A stretch of DNA of 64,000 nucleotides from Mycolicibacterium fortuitum subsp. fortuitum (GCF_022179545.1 NZ_AP025518.1:1178001-1242000); one strand, 5' to 3'. Numbered from the stretch's first letter, positions 35,410 to 44,215 are shown. Notes: generated from the sequence alone by a model not told the origin. Translations and numbers: made by a program.

Positions 35410-35901
35410 GTGACCGGCAGCGTGGATCAGATCCCCAAGGCCACCACCGAGTGGACCGCTCAACCCGGCGACGCCCGCCGGGCAACACTGTCAATTCTGC
35501 GGCAACCCGCGATGTGGAAACGGCTGCTGACATTCACCACGGTGGTCGCCGCGATCGCCGCAGGCGTGTGCGTCGTCAACGGCAGCGGGTGGCTGGTCGG
35601 GTTGGTGATATTCGCGGGGGCGGCCGGGGTGTACGCAGCCTTCGCTGTCGCGGTCAGTCTGGTGTGCGCCTACATCCCCAACCGGCGCGTCCTGCGCACC
35701 GGTTCGCGGTGGGCCGCCGGCGGCGACGAAACCCGAATCCGTATCGACACTCCTGCGACCACTCTGGTCATCGACCGCGACAACATCATCTCGGTCCGCG
35801 CGGCCGGTGCGCTGATCGTGCTGCGGGTACGGCCCAAGCAGGTCCTAGGGATCCCGACGGCGCTATTCGCCGATCCGGCACTCGAGGGCCTCGTCGACTG
35901 A
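35410..35901 (+). CDS. Small two-helix membrane protein, YcxB-like C-terminus
   Basis: A 163-residue protein. It has a polar N-terminus, two adjacent hydrophobic helices (about residues 38-85), and a soluble C-terminal half with DRDNIISVRAAGALIVLRVRPKQVLGIPTALF. That segment resembles the YcxB-like domain in which an aromatic/IP motif closes a PH-like fold. GTG 35410 was chosen because upstream codons lack membrane-protein character and overlap the DUF2200 promoter. Function unknown. Confidence 0.6.
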   Translation: MTGSVDQIPKATTEWTAQPGDARRATLSILRQPAMWKRLLTFTTVVAAIAAGVCVVNGSGWLVGLVIFAGAAGVYAAFAVAVSLVCAYIPNRRVLRTGSRWAAGGDETRIRIDTPATTLVIDRDNIISVRAAGALIVLRVRPKQVLGIPTALFADPALEGLVD

Positions 35902-35928
35902 CGCGATGGGCCTGGCGTGCGGCGCCCC

Positions 35929-36732
35929 TCACGCGGTAGGGGGAATCTCAACCGGATCGTCACAGAAGGGATCGATGACGATCCCCGTACTTCTCATCAG
36001 TTCAATCGAGCGGTTGGTGTCCATCACGGTCTTCACGTCACCCTCGAGCACCATGTAGGCGGCACGGTTCATCCGCTCGTAGAAGGCCTTCATCGAGTCC
36101 AAGCTCCGAAAAACCGGGACATACCGCACACCATCCCGTTCAAGCAGGAACAGTTTCTGCCGGCCGTCCTTCGTGTCCCCGAAAGGCGTGGAATAGAACA
36201 CCTTCAGCCGCCAGACATCAGCGTCGTCGGCGGGTGGAACGGGCGTCCCCGCCGATGGTGTGAAGCGACCAGGGGAGCGGACAGGCGCCGGCGGGCCGGC
36301 AAGAGCATGGGTGACCTGCTCGCGCACCACCCGCTCCAACTCGTCACGGCCAGGCGGCAATCCCGGCGCATGCCCGGGTTCGGCAAGCAGCACAACAGGA
36401 TTGGTGAGCCCCGTAACGGTCACGGTTCCGACGGGTGTCAGTAGTGTGCCCGGCAGGATGGCAACCTCACGTTCCTCAGGGTGGCGTGAGAGCGGCCCGA
36501 CGAACCGACCTGTGACAGTGACGATCGCCGCGACCCGGTCTGCGGTGAAGTTCTCTGTGGCGATCCGTGGATCAGCCGACGTGGGAAGAACCGCCGACAC
36601 CGTAAAGGACTCCCGCGGCGGCGGACCGCTCATGCCGCGGTAGGTGATTCCCGGCGTAGCGGGAAGCGTGGCAATGGCATCAGGCACTCGCACAGCTGTG
36701 TATACCACCGCAACCAGCTCGCGGGACCGCAC
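35929..36732 (-). CDS. ADP-ribosyltransferase-like protein with SseB-like C-terminal domain
   Basis: A 267-residue protein in two parts. Residues 1-120 carry an R-S-E arrangement: YRG (Arg32), PTSADPRIATENF (Ser52, STS-like) and HPEEREVAILPGT (Glu87-x-Glu89), as in arginine-type mono-ADP-ribosyltransferases. Residues 165-267 resemble the SseB N-terminal domain (FLLERDGVRYVPVFRSLDSM ... TGIVIDPF). A Pro-rich linker joins them. GTG 36732 has GAGGAGG 7 nt upstream. No signal peptide. It is divergent from a DUF4132 gene 89 bp away. The ART assignment rests on motif order only. Confidence 0.55.
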   Translation of the reverse strand: MRSRELVAVVYTAVRVPDAIATLPATPGITYRGMSGPPPRESFTVSAVLPTSADPRIATENFTADRVAAIVTVTGRFVGPLSRHPEEREVAILPGTLLTPVGTVTVTGLTNPVVLLAEPGHAPGLPPGRDELERVVREQVTHALAGPPAPVRSPGRFTPSAGTPVPPADDADVWRLKVFYSTPFGDTKDGRQKLFLLERDGVRYVPVFRSLDSMKAFYERMNRAAYMVLEGDVKTVMDTNRSIELMRSTGIVIDPFCDDPVEIPPTA

Positions 36733-36821
36733 GCGCGATCCTCCTCGAGCCTTGACGGAACCGCCCCTGGGCCAGTTTTTGGCGCGGTTCTCCGTCGCCG
36801 CATCGTCGTACGCTCTGCACC

Positions 36822-38372
36822 ATGACCGACGGGTTCCTCGAGGAACTGGAAGCCCATGCCGAAGGTCGTCTCGGATTGCCTGCGGCCAACGCACTGGGGA
36901 TGTTGCGGGATCGGTGGGTGTTCGTCGGGGAGGGCCACGATGTCCTGCGTGCGCTGACCGAGCAGCTCGGCAAGGACCCTGAATACCGTGAATTCGCGCA
37001 GCGCATCCTCACCCTCGCGGACTCGCGACTGGCGGCTGTTCACGAGGGGACCGAGCCGTTCGTCGCCGACAAGGCGTTCACCGCGGCCGACGCCCGGGTG
37101 ATCGAGCGCGCTGCGCTCGTCGCGCTCAATCTGGACGCCGACTGGGCCGCGCCGATCCCTCGAATACTCGCCCGAGCCGCCATCGCACCCCAGGCGACAG
37201 CCAAATCGGCGCCGTCGCAGGCGGTCGCTTTCGCATTGGCTCGGGCCATCATGGCCGCGCCGACACCCGAGAGTGTGGCGGGCCTCGCGGACACCACGCG
37301 CGAGGTACGGCACGCCGGGCTCAAGAAGAAGTTCACCAGGTACACGAAGGAGGCTCGCCGGGCGATCGGCGGGCGCCCGGACGTCGCCTTGCGCCTGCCC
37401 CTCGAAACCGCGCCCACAAAGGCCCAATTGACGACCTGGACCAAGGCGTTGGAGGCGGGGTGGCTCGTCGGCGCATCGTGGCCGTATCAGACCTGGGTCG
37501 ACGCTGCCTTCGCCGCGCCGGTCGCACCGATCAGCGCCGGCCTGGTCTGGCGGGTCGTCGACGGGCCGGCGTTCCTCGGCGCGCCGGGCGACTTCGCCGA
37601 CGCAGAGGGCCGCCCGATAACCGTCCCGACCACCGCCAGGATCCGGCTCTGGCACCCCGCCGCGGCGGCTCCCGCCGAACGGAATGCGTGGCGTCTTCGG
37701 GTCCGAAGCCTGCAACTGGTACAGCCTTTCGCGCAAGCGTTCCGCGAGCATTACTCCGGTGCTGACGCCGACCGATTGGTGGCGGCTCACGCGGTTCTGA
37801 ACGTGCGACAGCTGACCGGTCTGTATCGGGCAGAGGGGTGGACCAGCGAAGGCCACGAGACCATCACCCGACGGGTCGGGGCGGTGGGTGCGGAGATGTG
37901 GTTCGACAGCCCGGTGTACCCGGGCTCGGGCGTGGAGACGTGCAGTGCGGTAGGTCTGCGGGTGGGCGCCTTGGGGATGGCCGCCGACGGCTCGGTGACA
38001 CTTGCTGCCGAGGGGAGCGATGACGCGGCTGCCGTGTCGGAGATCCTGCGTTCGGCCGATCTGATCCTCAGCGCCTCCACGGTCGCGCACGACGGCGGCG
38101 CCTCGACTCAGTCACCGGCGGGAGTGCTCGCCACGCGGCGGGTGGTTCTCGAGCACATCCTGGCCGAACTCAGGTCGGCCGAGCCGGTCCAGATCGGTCA
38201 AAGGCACCTGGTGGTCAACGGATTCAGGATCAGCCTGGCCACGGGCCGTGTCACGAAGGACGGTGACCCGGTCGAGATCACACCGAAGAAGCGCCACGGC
38301 GTGTGGCAACCGGCCGCGGACCGACTGCTGACGACGATCGTCGGAACGGTCGTGGCGCTTCTCGAAACCTAG
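36822..38372 (+). CDS. DUF4132 domain protein
   Basis: A 516-residue soluble protein. The C-terminal half shows the DUF4132 pattern: [24 protein letters not shown] near residue 300, then a long mixed alpha/beta region ending in [16 protein letters not shown]. The N-terminal third is helical and repeat-like ([18 protein letters not shown]). No WGR domain is present, unlike E. coli MolR/YehI proteins with the same C-terminus. Divergent from the ART-like gene; its stop overlaps the L,D-transpeptidase stop by 4 nt on the other strand. Function unknown. Confidence 0.72.
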   Translation: MTDGFLEELEAHAEGRLGLPAANALGMLRDRWVFVGEGHDVLRALTEQLGKDPEYREFAQRILTLADSRLAAVHEGTEPFVADKAFTAADARVIERAALVALNLDADWAAPIPRILARAAIAPQATAKSAPSQAVAFALARAIMAAPTPESVAGLADTTREVRHAGLKKKFTRYTKEARRAIGGRPDVALRLPLETAPTKAQLTTWTKALEAGWLVGASWPYQTWVDAAFAAPVAPISAGLVWRVVDGPAFLGAPGDFADAEGRPITVPTTARIRLWHPAAAAPAERNAWRLRVRSLQLVQPFAQAFREHYSGADADRLVAAHAVLNVRQLTGLYRAEGWTSEGHETITRRVGAVGAEMWFDSPVYPGSGVETCSAVGLRVGALGMAADGSVTLAAEGSDDAAAVSEILRSADLILSASTVAHDGGASTQSPAGVLATRRVVLEHILAELRSAEPVQIGQRHLVVNGFRISLATGRVTKDGDPVEITPKKRHGVWQPAADRLLTTIVGTVVALLET

Positions 38373-39190
38373 ATCTGCCAGTCGTTGGAGCCGTCGTACC
38401 GGGTGTAGGTGCCGCCGCCGGAGTTCTGCACGATGATGGGATCGCCCGGTCGGACGGTGTCGAAGAACCACTTCGCGTTGGCGGGGCTGATGTTAATGCA
38501 GCCGTGGCTGACGTTGCGCTTGCCCTGATCGGCCACGGACCACGGGGCGCTGTGGACGAAGTCGCCGCTGTCGTCGAACCGGACGGCCAGATCGACGTTC
38601 AGCTTGTATCCGTTCGGCGAGTTGACCGGGACACCGTAAGTCGACGAATCCATCACCACCGAGGGCATCTTCTCCTGAACGTAGAAGGTGCCGTTCGGTG
38701 TCTGGTGGCCGCCGGATGCCATGCCCATCGACATCGGGATGGTTTTCTCCACGGTCCCGTTGCGGGTGACGGTCAGCTGGTGGGTGCTGTCGTTGGCCGT
38801 GGCCACCAGGGCGTCGCCGATGGTGAAGTTGGACACGGTGCCAGCGGCGTCGACGGTGACCGAGGTGTGGGCCGGCCAGAAGTTCAGCGGACGCCAACGC
38901 AGCTGCGTGGGCGTGATCCAGTAGAACTTGCCGGGCACTTCCGGGACCGACGAGATGTGGATGGAGTTCTCGGTGGCACCCGCATCGTCGACGGGCCCAG
39001 GGAAGTTGATGATGATCGGCTGGGCCACACCGACGGTCGCGCCGTCAGCGGGCACGAGGCGCGGCGGCTCGAACGGTGCCGGATCCGCCTGTGCGGCACC
39101 GGCACCCAGCACCAACGCACATCCCACCATCGCAGCCGCTCCGGCCGCCCTCAACGCGCCGAAAAGCCTGCCCCTCGTCCACTCAGTCAT
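38369..39190 (-). CDS. L,D-transpeptidase (YkuD family)
   Basis: A 273-residue exported enzyme. It has a signal peptide ending AQADP, an Ig-like domain (about residues 40-125) typical of mycobacterial Ldts, and a YkuD domain with the catalytic HSAPWS ... SHGCINIS (Cys near residue 241). It makes 3-3 peptidoglycan cross-links. ATG 39190 overlaps the preceding gene's end by 8 nt, so it may be expressed as the last gene of the MNIO operon as well as on its own. Confidence 0.92.
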   Translation of the reverse strand: MTEWTRGRLFGALRAAGAAAMVGCALVLGAGAAQADPAPFEPPRLVPADGATVGVAQPIIINFPGPVDDAGATENSIHISSVPEVPGKFYWITPTQLRWRPLNFWPAHTSVTVDAAGTVSNFTIGDALVATANDSTHQLTVTRNGTVEKTIPMSMGMASGGHQTPNGTFYVQEKMPSVVMDSSTYGVPVNSPNGYKLNVDLAVRFDDSGDFVHSAPWSVADQGKRNVSHGCINISPANAKWFFDTVRPGDPIIVQNSGGGTYTRYDGSNDWQI

Positions 39191-39401
39191 CTGACCATCG
39201 TGTCATGCTGGTCAGACCTGTCCGGTAACGCGGCCACCACCGGCGCCGACGAGTCGTGGCACCCGAATGCGCGTCGCGTTTGTGCCGGCACACCTCGCCT
39301 GCCGCGGCCACGGCTGCCGGATCGAAACCCGCTGGTACGGGCCCGTCGGCGACCAAGGCGCGGACCAGGGCGGCTTGCCGCTGGGCCAACGTTTCTTTCA
39401 T
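39183..39401 (-). CDS. Short protein resembling the N-terminus of an MNIO partner protein
   Basis: A 72-residue product beginning [20 protein letters not shown] and [15 protein letters not shown]. This resembles the first about 45 residues of the actinobacterial family encoded after DUF692 genes (SCO6045-like, related to DUF2063/BufC partner proteins). The remainder becomes Arg/Trp-rich and does not look like that family, so the gene may be truncated or frameshifted. ATG 39401 overlaps the DUF692 stop (ATGA); GTG 39407 is an alternative. In bufferin-type systems such partners deliver the precursor to the MNIO enzyme. Confidence 0.5.
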   Translation of the reverse strand: MKETLAQRQAALVRALVADGPVPAGFDPAAVAAAGEVCRHKRDAHSGATTRRRRWWPRYRTGLTSMTRWSDD

Positions 39402-40264
39402 GCCCACATCTTTCGTGCGCGTGAGGTGATCGGCTCGGCCCCCGCTGCCGCGGCGATCGCGTCGAGCTCATCGAACAGTTCGGCAGCCGGCGGGTATCGT
39501 CCGTCGCGCTCCAACATGAAGGGGACGTCGGCCCGCTCACGCAACGCGGTGACCAGGTCCAGCACCTCTGGCGGGGTCCGGTCGGTGTGCGTGTCGTGGT
39601 AGAAGTCCTCACCCTGCCTGCCACCGGCGACATGGCTGTAAGCGACGCGTTCAACCGGCAGCCGGGCCAGCTCCTGTTGCGGGTCGAGCCCCCGATTACG
39701 GGCGTTGGCATAGACATTCGCCACGTCGAGCACCAGCAGCACGTCGGTGCATTCGACCAGCTCGGTCAGGAACTCCGACTCGCTGAGATCCGATTCGGGC
39801 CATTCCACGAACGACGCGATGTTCTCCACCGCCAACGGCACCGGCAGCTCCGCGGCGGTCCGGGTGATGTTGCGCGCCAACACTTCCAGCGCTTCCCGGG
39901 TGCGGGGTACCGGCAGTAGGTGTCCGGCCTCGATCCCGCCGGCCCGCACGAAGGCGATGTGCTCGCTGACCAACGGGGAACCGAGCGCCTCGGCGCATGT
40001 GGCGAGCCTGCGGACCCGCGCCGGCTGCACCGGATCCGCACCGCCCAGTGACAAGGCCACCCCGTGCGGGATCACCGGCACCCCGGCGTCGGCGAGCGTG
40101 GTGAGCATCGGATCGGGCCGGGCACGACGCCGCCGCATCGGCACCGCTTCGGCGATCACCTCACAGAAGCCGGGTGTGAGGTCTGCGATGAGGCCGGCGA
40201 TTTCGCGGCGCCACCCCAGGCCGACGTCGCCCAGGGCGGGCACCGCGCGGGTCGCGGTCGTCAT
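39398..40264 (-). CDS. DUF692 multinuclear iron-dependent oxidase (MNIO)
   Basis: A 288-residue TIM-barrel protein of the DUF692/MNIO family, which includes MbnB and TglH; members oxidise cysteine or other residues in peptide substrates. Metal-ligand candidates are all present: His67 (IPHGVALSLGG), His102 (SEHIAF), Glu147 (ENIASFVEW), Asp180 and Asn183 (LDVANVYAN), His211 (YSHVAGG), His223/Asp224/His226 (FYHDTHTD) and Glu252 (LERDGRYP). ATG 40264 overlaps the stop of the upstream Gly/Cys-tail protein and its stop overlaps the next start. The catalytic role is inferred from the family. Confidence 0.85.
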   Translation of the reverse strand: MTTATRAVPALGDVGLGWRREIAGLIADLTPGFCEVIAEAVPMRRRRARPDPMLTTLADAGVPVIPHGVALSLGGADPVQPARVRRLATCAEALGSPLVSEHIAFVRAGGIEAGHLLPVPRTREALEVLARNITRTAAELPVPLAVENIASFVEWPESDLSESEFLTELVECTDVLLVLDVANVYANARNRGLDPQQELARLPVERVAYSHVAGGRQGEDFYHDTHTDRTPPEVLDLVTALRERADVPFMLERDGRYPPAAELFDELDAIAAAAGAEPITSRARKMWA

Positions 40265-41178
40265 CCGCCGCACCCTCCGCAACCGCCGCACCCTCCGCAT
40301 CCGCTTCCGCACCCACCTCCGCCGCCGTCGCCGCCGCAGGAGGCGCCACATCCGCCGCCGTCGGTCCCGCCGGAGGAGTCTCCGGCCAGTTGCACCGAAC
40401 TGGAGTAGTCGGCGTCGACGGCCCACAGTGCTCCGGTGCCGAACAGGGCCACGGACAGCGCCACCGCCGCCGGACCGTAGGTGTCGAACGCCGGGCGCTT
40501 GCTGGGGTCCAGATAGGCCAGGCGCGCCTTCTCCGCCGCGAGCAGTTGTCGTCCCGCCCGCGTCAGCCGGTCGACCTTGAGCAGCAGGGGCAGCACTCCG
40601 ACGAGGTAGCCGAGCGTCGCCAGGATCAACACCACCAGCGGCGCCACGTAGCTCGGATGCTGGTCGGCGTGGGTCGCCAGGTACACGCAGTAACCGATCC
40701 CGGCCACCAGGATGGGGAACGACGGCGCCACACCCCACCGCATCCGGCTCCGCTCCGACTGGGTGCGGAGCAGACCGCGCCGGCTCAGCTGTTCCTCCAA
40801 CGCGGCCAGGTCCTCGCCGGATGCCGCATACAGACCCGGCACCGTGTGTTCGGGGTCGGCCGCGACGCGGGCCAGTGTCTGTTCGGTGAACCGGTCGTCC
40901 TGCGCACCAGCCGGCACGGCGCGGTCCACCCGTCCGTCGCCGGTGATCCGTCCGCCGGCACGCAGCCCTGCCAGGGCCGCCACCACCGGTGCGACGTGGG
41001 ACCGTAGGAAGGCGAGTTCCGTCGGGCTGATCGGGTCCGCGCTCGCCTGTCGCCGCGGAGTAGTGATGATCCGCCAGAGAACCGCGAACGCAGCCGCTGC
41101 GACCAGTGCGGCCAGATACCAATTCGCTTCTGCGGTCATGGCTGTCGCGAATCTCTCCATCAGTTGCTCGATCGACAT
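40261..41178 (-). CDS. TIGR04222-like membrane protein with Gly/Cys-rich C-terminal tail
   Basis: A 305-residue protein: N-terminal helix (about residues 18-36), a cytoplasmic-looking middle region (FLRSHVAPVVAALAGLRAGGRITGDGRVDR, LEEQLSRRGLLRTQ), two or three more helices, and a final 40-residue tail of Gly, Ser and seven Cys (GGGCGASCGG ... GCGSGCGGCGGCGGCGG in part). This matches the actinobacterial TIGR04222 architecture, whose low-complexity Cys/Gly tails resemble RiPP cores. AGGAGG lies 8 nt before ATG 41178. It is coupled by ATGA to the DUF692 gene, so the tail is the obvious substrate candidate. Confidence 0.75.
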   Translation of the reverse strand: MSIEQLMERFATAMTAEANWYLAALVAAAAFAVLWRIITTPRRQASADPISPTELAFLRSHVAPVVAALAGLRAGGRITGDGRVDRAVPAGAQDDRFTEQTLARVAADPEHTVPGLYAASGEDLAALEEQLSRRGLLRTQSERSRMRWGVAPSFPILVAGIGYCVYLATHADQHPSYVAPLVVLILATLGYLVGVLPLLLKVDRLTRAGRQLLAAEKARLAYLDPSKRPAFDTYGPAAVALSVALFGTGALWAVDADYSSSVQLAGDSSGGTDGGGCGASCGGDGGGGGCGSGCGGCGGCGGCGG

Positions 41179-41519
41179 CACAGTCACCTCCTGGTGTTCG
41201 GTTCTGACCACCCTGCAGGGGCTGTGCCCGTTACCGGTCACAAGTTTCAGTCGGTCCTCACGTCGTTCGGCCCGGCTGAATCAGCCAGCGTGCACGGCGC
41301 GAGAAAGGAGTTGGTGAGGACCCATTGGCTGTTGAATGAGGAAAATTCGCGCCCTCGGCGTGATCCCGAAAGCCGGAGTTTTCGGCGGGGATGCTCACGA
41401 GGTGGCTGGAATGTCACAGCAGGCACACTGCGCCTCACGGACCTTATCTGTAACATCGCCCTCAGAGGCATCGATAATCACGCGTGTCGCAATTTTCTGG
41501 GTGAACCGGGGGTGAAACT
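41179..41519. other. Divergent intergenic region, 341 bp
   Basis: Between the MNIO operon and the YdcF gene. The plus strand has AAAGGAG followed by GTG 41316 and an 80-codon open frame, but its product is compositionally odd (Arg/Cys/Trp-rich), runs on in frame into the ydcF coding region and shows no domain; I do not annotate it. No tRNA or clear terminator is visible. Confidence 0.5.
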
Positions 41520-42086
41520 GTGCGCCGAGGGTTGGTGGCGGCCGTCCTGGCGGTGACGGTGGCGTTTTGCGGGCTGAGCCCGGCAATCGCCCAGGCCGTG
41601 CCGCCGGTGGCCGGCAAGGACTTCACCAAGCCCGCCATCGTCATCTTGGGCTATGGGCTGAAGCCCGACGGGTCGATGCGCCCGATCCTGTACCACCGCG
41701 TGCTCACGGGGCTCGCGATCGCTCAGTCGTTCCCGCAGTCGCCGGTGATCGTCACCGGCGGCAACCCCCGCAACGGTCAGACCGAGGCGGCGCAGATGCG
41801 CAATCTGCTTGTGATGCTTGGCTTTCCGGCCAACCGCATCATTGTCGAGGACAAGGCCAACAGCACGGTGCAGAACGCGCAGTTCTCGGTACCGCTGGCC
41901 AAGAAGGCGGGCGCCACCGGGATCATCGTGGTGACCTCGTCGACGCATCAGGGGCGGGCAGACCAGAATTTCGCCGACGCGGGCGGCAATGTGCTGGCCA
42001 CCGTGAGCTTCCCGGACGGAAATCCCTCGGTGAACATCGCGCAGTTCGTACGTGACGTCCTGAGCCCGGTGACGCCGATCGGTTGA
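41520..42086 (+). CDS. Exported YdcF-family (DUF218) protein
   Basis: A 188-residue protein with a signal peptide ending AIAQA and a DUF218 Rossmann-like domain: AIVILGYGLKPDGSMRPILYHRV, VIVTGGNPRNGQTEAAQM, VEDKANSTVQNAQ and VTSSTHQGRADQNF. Family members include SanA/ElyC-type envelope proteins and nucleotide-binding proteins; the substrate is unknown. Start GTG 41520. Confidence 0.85.
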   Translation: MRRGLVAAVLAVTVAFCGLSPAIAQAVPPVAGKDFTKPAIVILGYGLKPDGSMRPILYHRVLTGLAIAQSFPQSPVIVTGGNPRNGQTEAAQMRNLLVMLGFPANRIIVEDKANSTVQNAQFSVPLAKKAGATGIIVVTSSTHQGRADQNFADAGGNVLATVSFPDGNPSVNIAQFVRDVLSPVTPIG

Positions 42087-42133
42087 TCGCCGCGCGACTA
42101 GGCTGGGTTTGTACCGACGAAAGTGTGACGACC

Positions 42134-42397
42134 ATGCCCAGGACTGTCCGGATGTCCCGGTTGCTGGTTGGGTGTTGCTGCGCCGCCGCCGTCGCTTTTG
42201 CGCCTTCTGCCCTCGCTGAACCGGCGGCACTGGATCCGACCGGGAACCGTTCCGGAGGGCCCGCCCCGACGGTCAACGGTGTGCCGTGTGTGGGCGGCAA
42301 TCTCGGCGTCTGCCTGAGCTTCCGGCAGAACCGGCCACCGGCCGCCAGCCCGGAAGCACGGTCCAGCGTCGGCCATAGCCCCACCGTGCGTCGCTGA
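42134..42397 (+). CDS. Small secreted mycobacterial protein
   Basis: An 87-residue exported protein: signal peptide with VGCCCAAAVAFAPSALA, then PTVNGVPCVGGNLGVCLSFRQN and a Pro/Ser-rich end; the two mature cysteines probably pair. Start ATG 42134; GTG 42125 is possible. A TAGGCT box near 42099 could be its -10. Function unknown. Confidence 0.65.
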   Translation: MPRTVRMSRLLVGCCCAAAVAFAPSALAEPAALDPTGNRSGGPAPTVNGVPCVGGNLGVCLSFRQNRPPAASPEARSSVGHSPTVRR

Positions 42398-42421
42398 CCG
42401 GCATTACCATGGCAGGCCGAG

Positions 42422-43021
42422 ATGAACAGTCCCACGACGTCGGTTGAGGCCGACAAGAGCGCGTTCCGGTCGCGGCTGCTCGATGCCATGATTCAGTCGG
42501 TCGTCGAGGACGGCTATCAGAACACCACGGTTGCCGACATTGTGCGGCGCGCCAAGACCTCGCGGCGCACGTTCTACGAACATTTCGCCAGCCGCGAGGA
42601 GTGCTTCGTCGCGCTGCTGACGAGCGTCAACACCAAGCACGTGCGGGAAGTGGCTCGCGGGGTCGACCAGAGTGCGCCCTGGCAGGCCCAGGTCCGCCAG
42701 GCGGTCGAGGCGTGGATCGGCTCGTATGAGGCCCATCCCGAGTTGATGCTGGCCTGGATCCGCGATCTTCCGACCCTGGGCGCCGCGGCGCGGGCGCTGC
42801 AGCGTGAGTCGATGGAGAACTTCATCGCGATGGTTCAGGTCATGACGAACAACGAGGTGTTTCGCGCGGCCGGAGTGTCGATCTCACGGCGCCGCACCAT
42901 CATGCTGCTCGGCGGGCTGCGAGAGCTCACCGCGATGACAGTGGAGAGCGGCGGCCAGATCGGCGAGATCACCGAGGACGCGGTGCTGGCCTGTACCGCG
43001 ATGTTGACCCCGCTCAGCTGA
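42422..43021 (+). CDS. TetR/AcrR-family transcriptional regulator
   Basis: A 199-residue regulator; the HTH is clear in RSRLLDAMIQSVVEDGYQNTTVADIVRRAKTSRRTFYEHFASREECFVALL, with a helical C-terminal domain. Its stop is 8 bp inside the convergent DUF2834 gene. Target unknown. Confidence 0.88.
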   Translation: MNSPTTSVEADKSAFRSRLLDAMIQSVVEDGYQNTTVADIVRRAKTSRRTFYEHFASREECFVALLTSVNTKHVREVARGVDQSAPWQAQVRQAVEAWIGSYEAHPELMLAWIRDLPTLGAAARALQRESMENFIAMVQVMTNNEVFRAAGVSISRRRTIMLLGGLRELTAMTVESGGQIGEITEDAVLACTAMLTPLS

Positions 43022-43490
43022 CGGCGACCTCGGCCAGCTGGTGGCGGCGCTGGCGTTCGATGGTGGCGAAGTAGAAGGCGAATGCGAACGCGAAGCTGGT
43101 GAACAGGCTCGCCACGAAGAACAGCCACGGATGACGGATACCGCGCCGCAGCCCGTCGATGATCGTAAACAGCGGTAGCAGAATGACATTGGCGATGGTG
43201 TAGTCGGCACTGGCCGAACCCGCCGCCGGGTTGGTGTAGCCGAGCGCGATGAACTCCTGCCAACTTCCCGGCCCCCAGATCGGGTTGCCGTCCGGTTGGG
43301 CGTACTGCGCGACGAACTGCATGTTGAAGTACCAGCAGATCGGGATGGACGCGAGGCCGACGACGTAGAAGGCCAGTTCGACGGCGGACAGCGCCGGCCC
43401 CGGCGGGCGGGCGAAGATCCCGGGGTTGAGTCGGATGACGAGCGCGACGACGGCCACGCCCAGTACTGCATGAACGATGAGCGACACCAT
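43014..43490 (-). CDS. DUF2834 membrane protein
   Basis: A 158-residue protein with four hydrophobic segments and the DUF2834 pattern ADYTIANVILLPLFTIIDGLRRGIRHPWLFFVASLFTSFAFAFAFYF. Function unknown. It is divergent from a TetR gene with a perfect palindrome between them, so it is probably part of that regulon. Confidence 0.78.
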   Translation of the reverse strand: MVSLIVHAVLGVAVVALVIRLNPGIFARPPGPALSAVELAFYVVGLASIPICWYFNMQFVAQYAQPDGNPIWGPGSWQEFIALGYTNPAAGSASADYTIANVILLPLFTIIDGLRRGIRHPWLFFVASLFTSFAFAFAFYFATIERQRRHQLAEVAVS

Positions 43491-43519
43491 GGCGTGAGCA
43501 CACTCGCCTTCCGAAGTTT

Positions 43520-43533
43520 TGTCAATATTGACA
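43520..43533. promoter_or_regulatory. TetR operator 1 (TGTCAATATTGACA)
   Basis: A perfect 14-bp palindrome between the DUF2834 start (43490) and the TetR start (43580). A near-identical palindrome occurs before the FAD oxidoreductase gene at 44216-44233. A TAATTT -10 at 43567-43572, 7 nt before ATG 43580, suggests a leaderless regulator transcript. Confidence 0.7.
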
Positions 43534-43579
43534 TTTGGCGGCTCCGGGGATCGGCGGGTGATGGGGTAATTTCACTTGC

Positions 43580-44185
43580 ATGGCCAGGCCCGCGCAGACC
43601 GCGCGCAGCGAGCGCACGCGCGAGGCGCTGCGTCAGGCTGCCTTGGTCCGATTTCTCGCCCAGGGCGTCGAGGACACCTCGGCCGAACAGATCGCCGCCG
43701 ACGCCGGGGTTTCCCTGCGCACGTTCTACCGGCACTTCACCTCCAAGCACGACCTGCTGTTTGCCGACTACGACGCCGGCCTGCACTGGTTTCGGGCCGC
43801 GCTGGCCGAACGGCCCGCATCCGAATCGATCCTCGACTCGGTGCAGTCGGCGATCCTGGCCTTCCCGTACGACGTCGACGCGGTGACGAAGATCGCCAGC
43901 ATGCGGGCGGTGGAGCTCGACCCCGATCGGATCGTGCGCCACATCCGCCAGGTCGAGTCCGATTTCGCCGACGCTGTGGCCGAACTGCTGGTGGCGCGGG
44001 CGGGTCAGGTGCCTGCGGGGGATGACCGGCTGCGGATCGTGGTGACCGCCCGATGCGTCGCGGCGTCGGTGTTCGGCGCCATGGAGCTGTGGATGGTCGG
44101 CAATGAGGCGGGCGAGCGATCACTGCCCGAGTTGGCACGGATGTGCCGGACGGCTCTGGAAGCGCTGCGATCCGGGCTGGACTGA
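43580..44185 (+). CDS. TetR/AcrR-family regulator of the DUF2834/FAD oxidoreductase cluster
   Basis: A 201-residue regulator with HTH TREALRQAALVRFLAQGVEDTSAEQIAADAGVSLRTFYRHFTSKHDLLFADYD. The two matching palindromes at 43520 and 44216 flank it, which predicts that it represses its own gene, DUF2834 and the downstream FAD oxidoreductase. Inducer unknown. Confidence 0.88.
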   Translation: MARPAQTARSERTREALRQAALVRFLAQGVEDTSAEQIAADAGVSLRTFYRHFTSKHDLLFADYDAGLHWFRAALAERPASESILDSVQSAILAFPYDVDAVTKIASMRAVELDPDRIVRHIRQVESDFADAVAELLVARAGQVPAGDDRLRIVVTARCVAASVFGAMELWMVGNEAGERSLPELARMCRTALEALRSGLD

Positions 44186-44215
44186 GTCCGGGTCCAGGAA
44201 CGACCTGCTCAATGT

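Noticed and set aside
36630..38090. 486-codon frame antisense to the DUF4132 gene
   Set aside because: Arg/Gly-rich shadow of GC-rich third positions; no start context or domain.
41316..41556. GTG ORF with an AAAGGAG site upstream of ydcF
   Set aside because: Runs into the ydcF coding region in another frame; odd Arg/Cys/Trp-rich product without family features.
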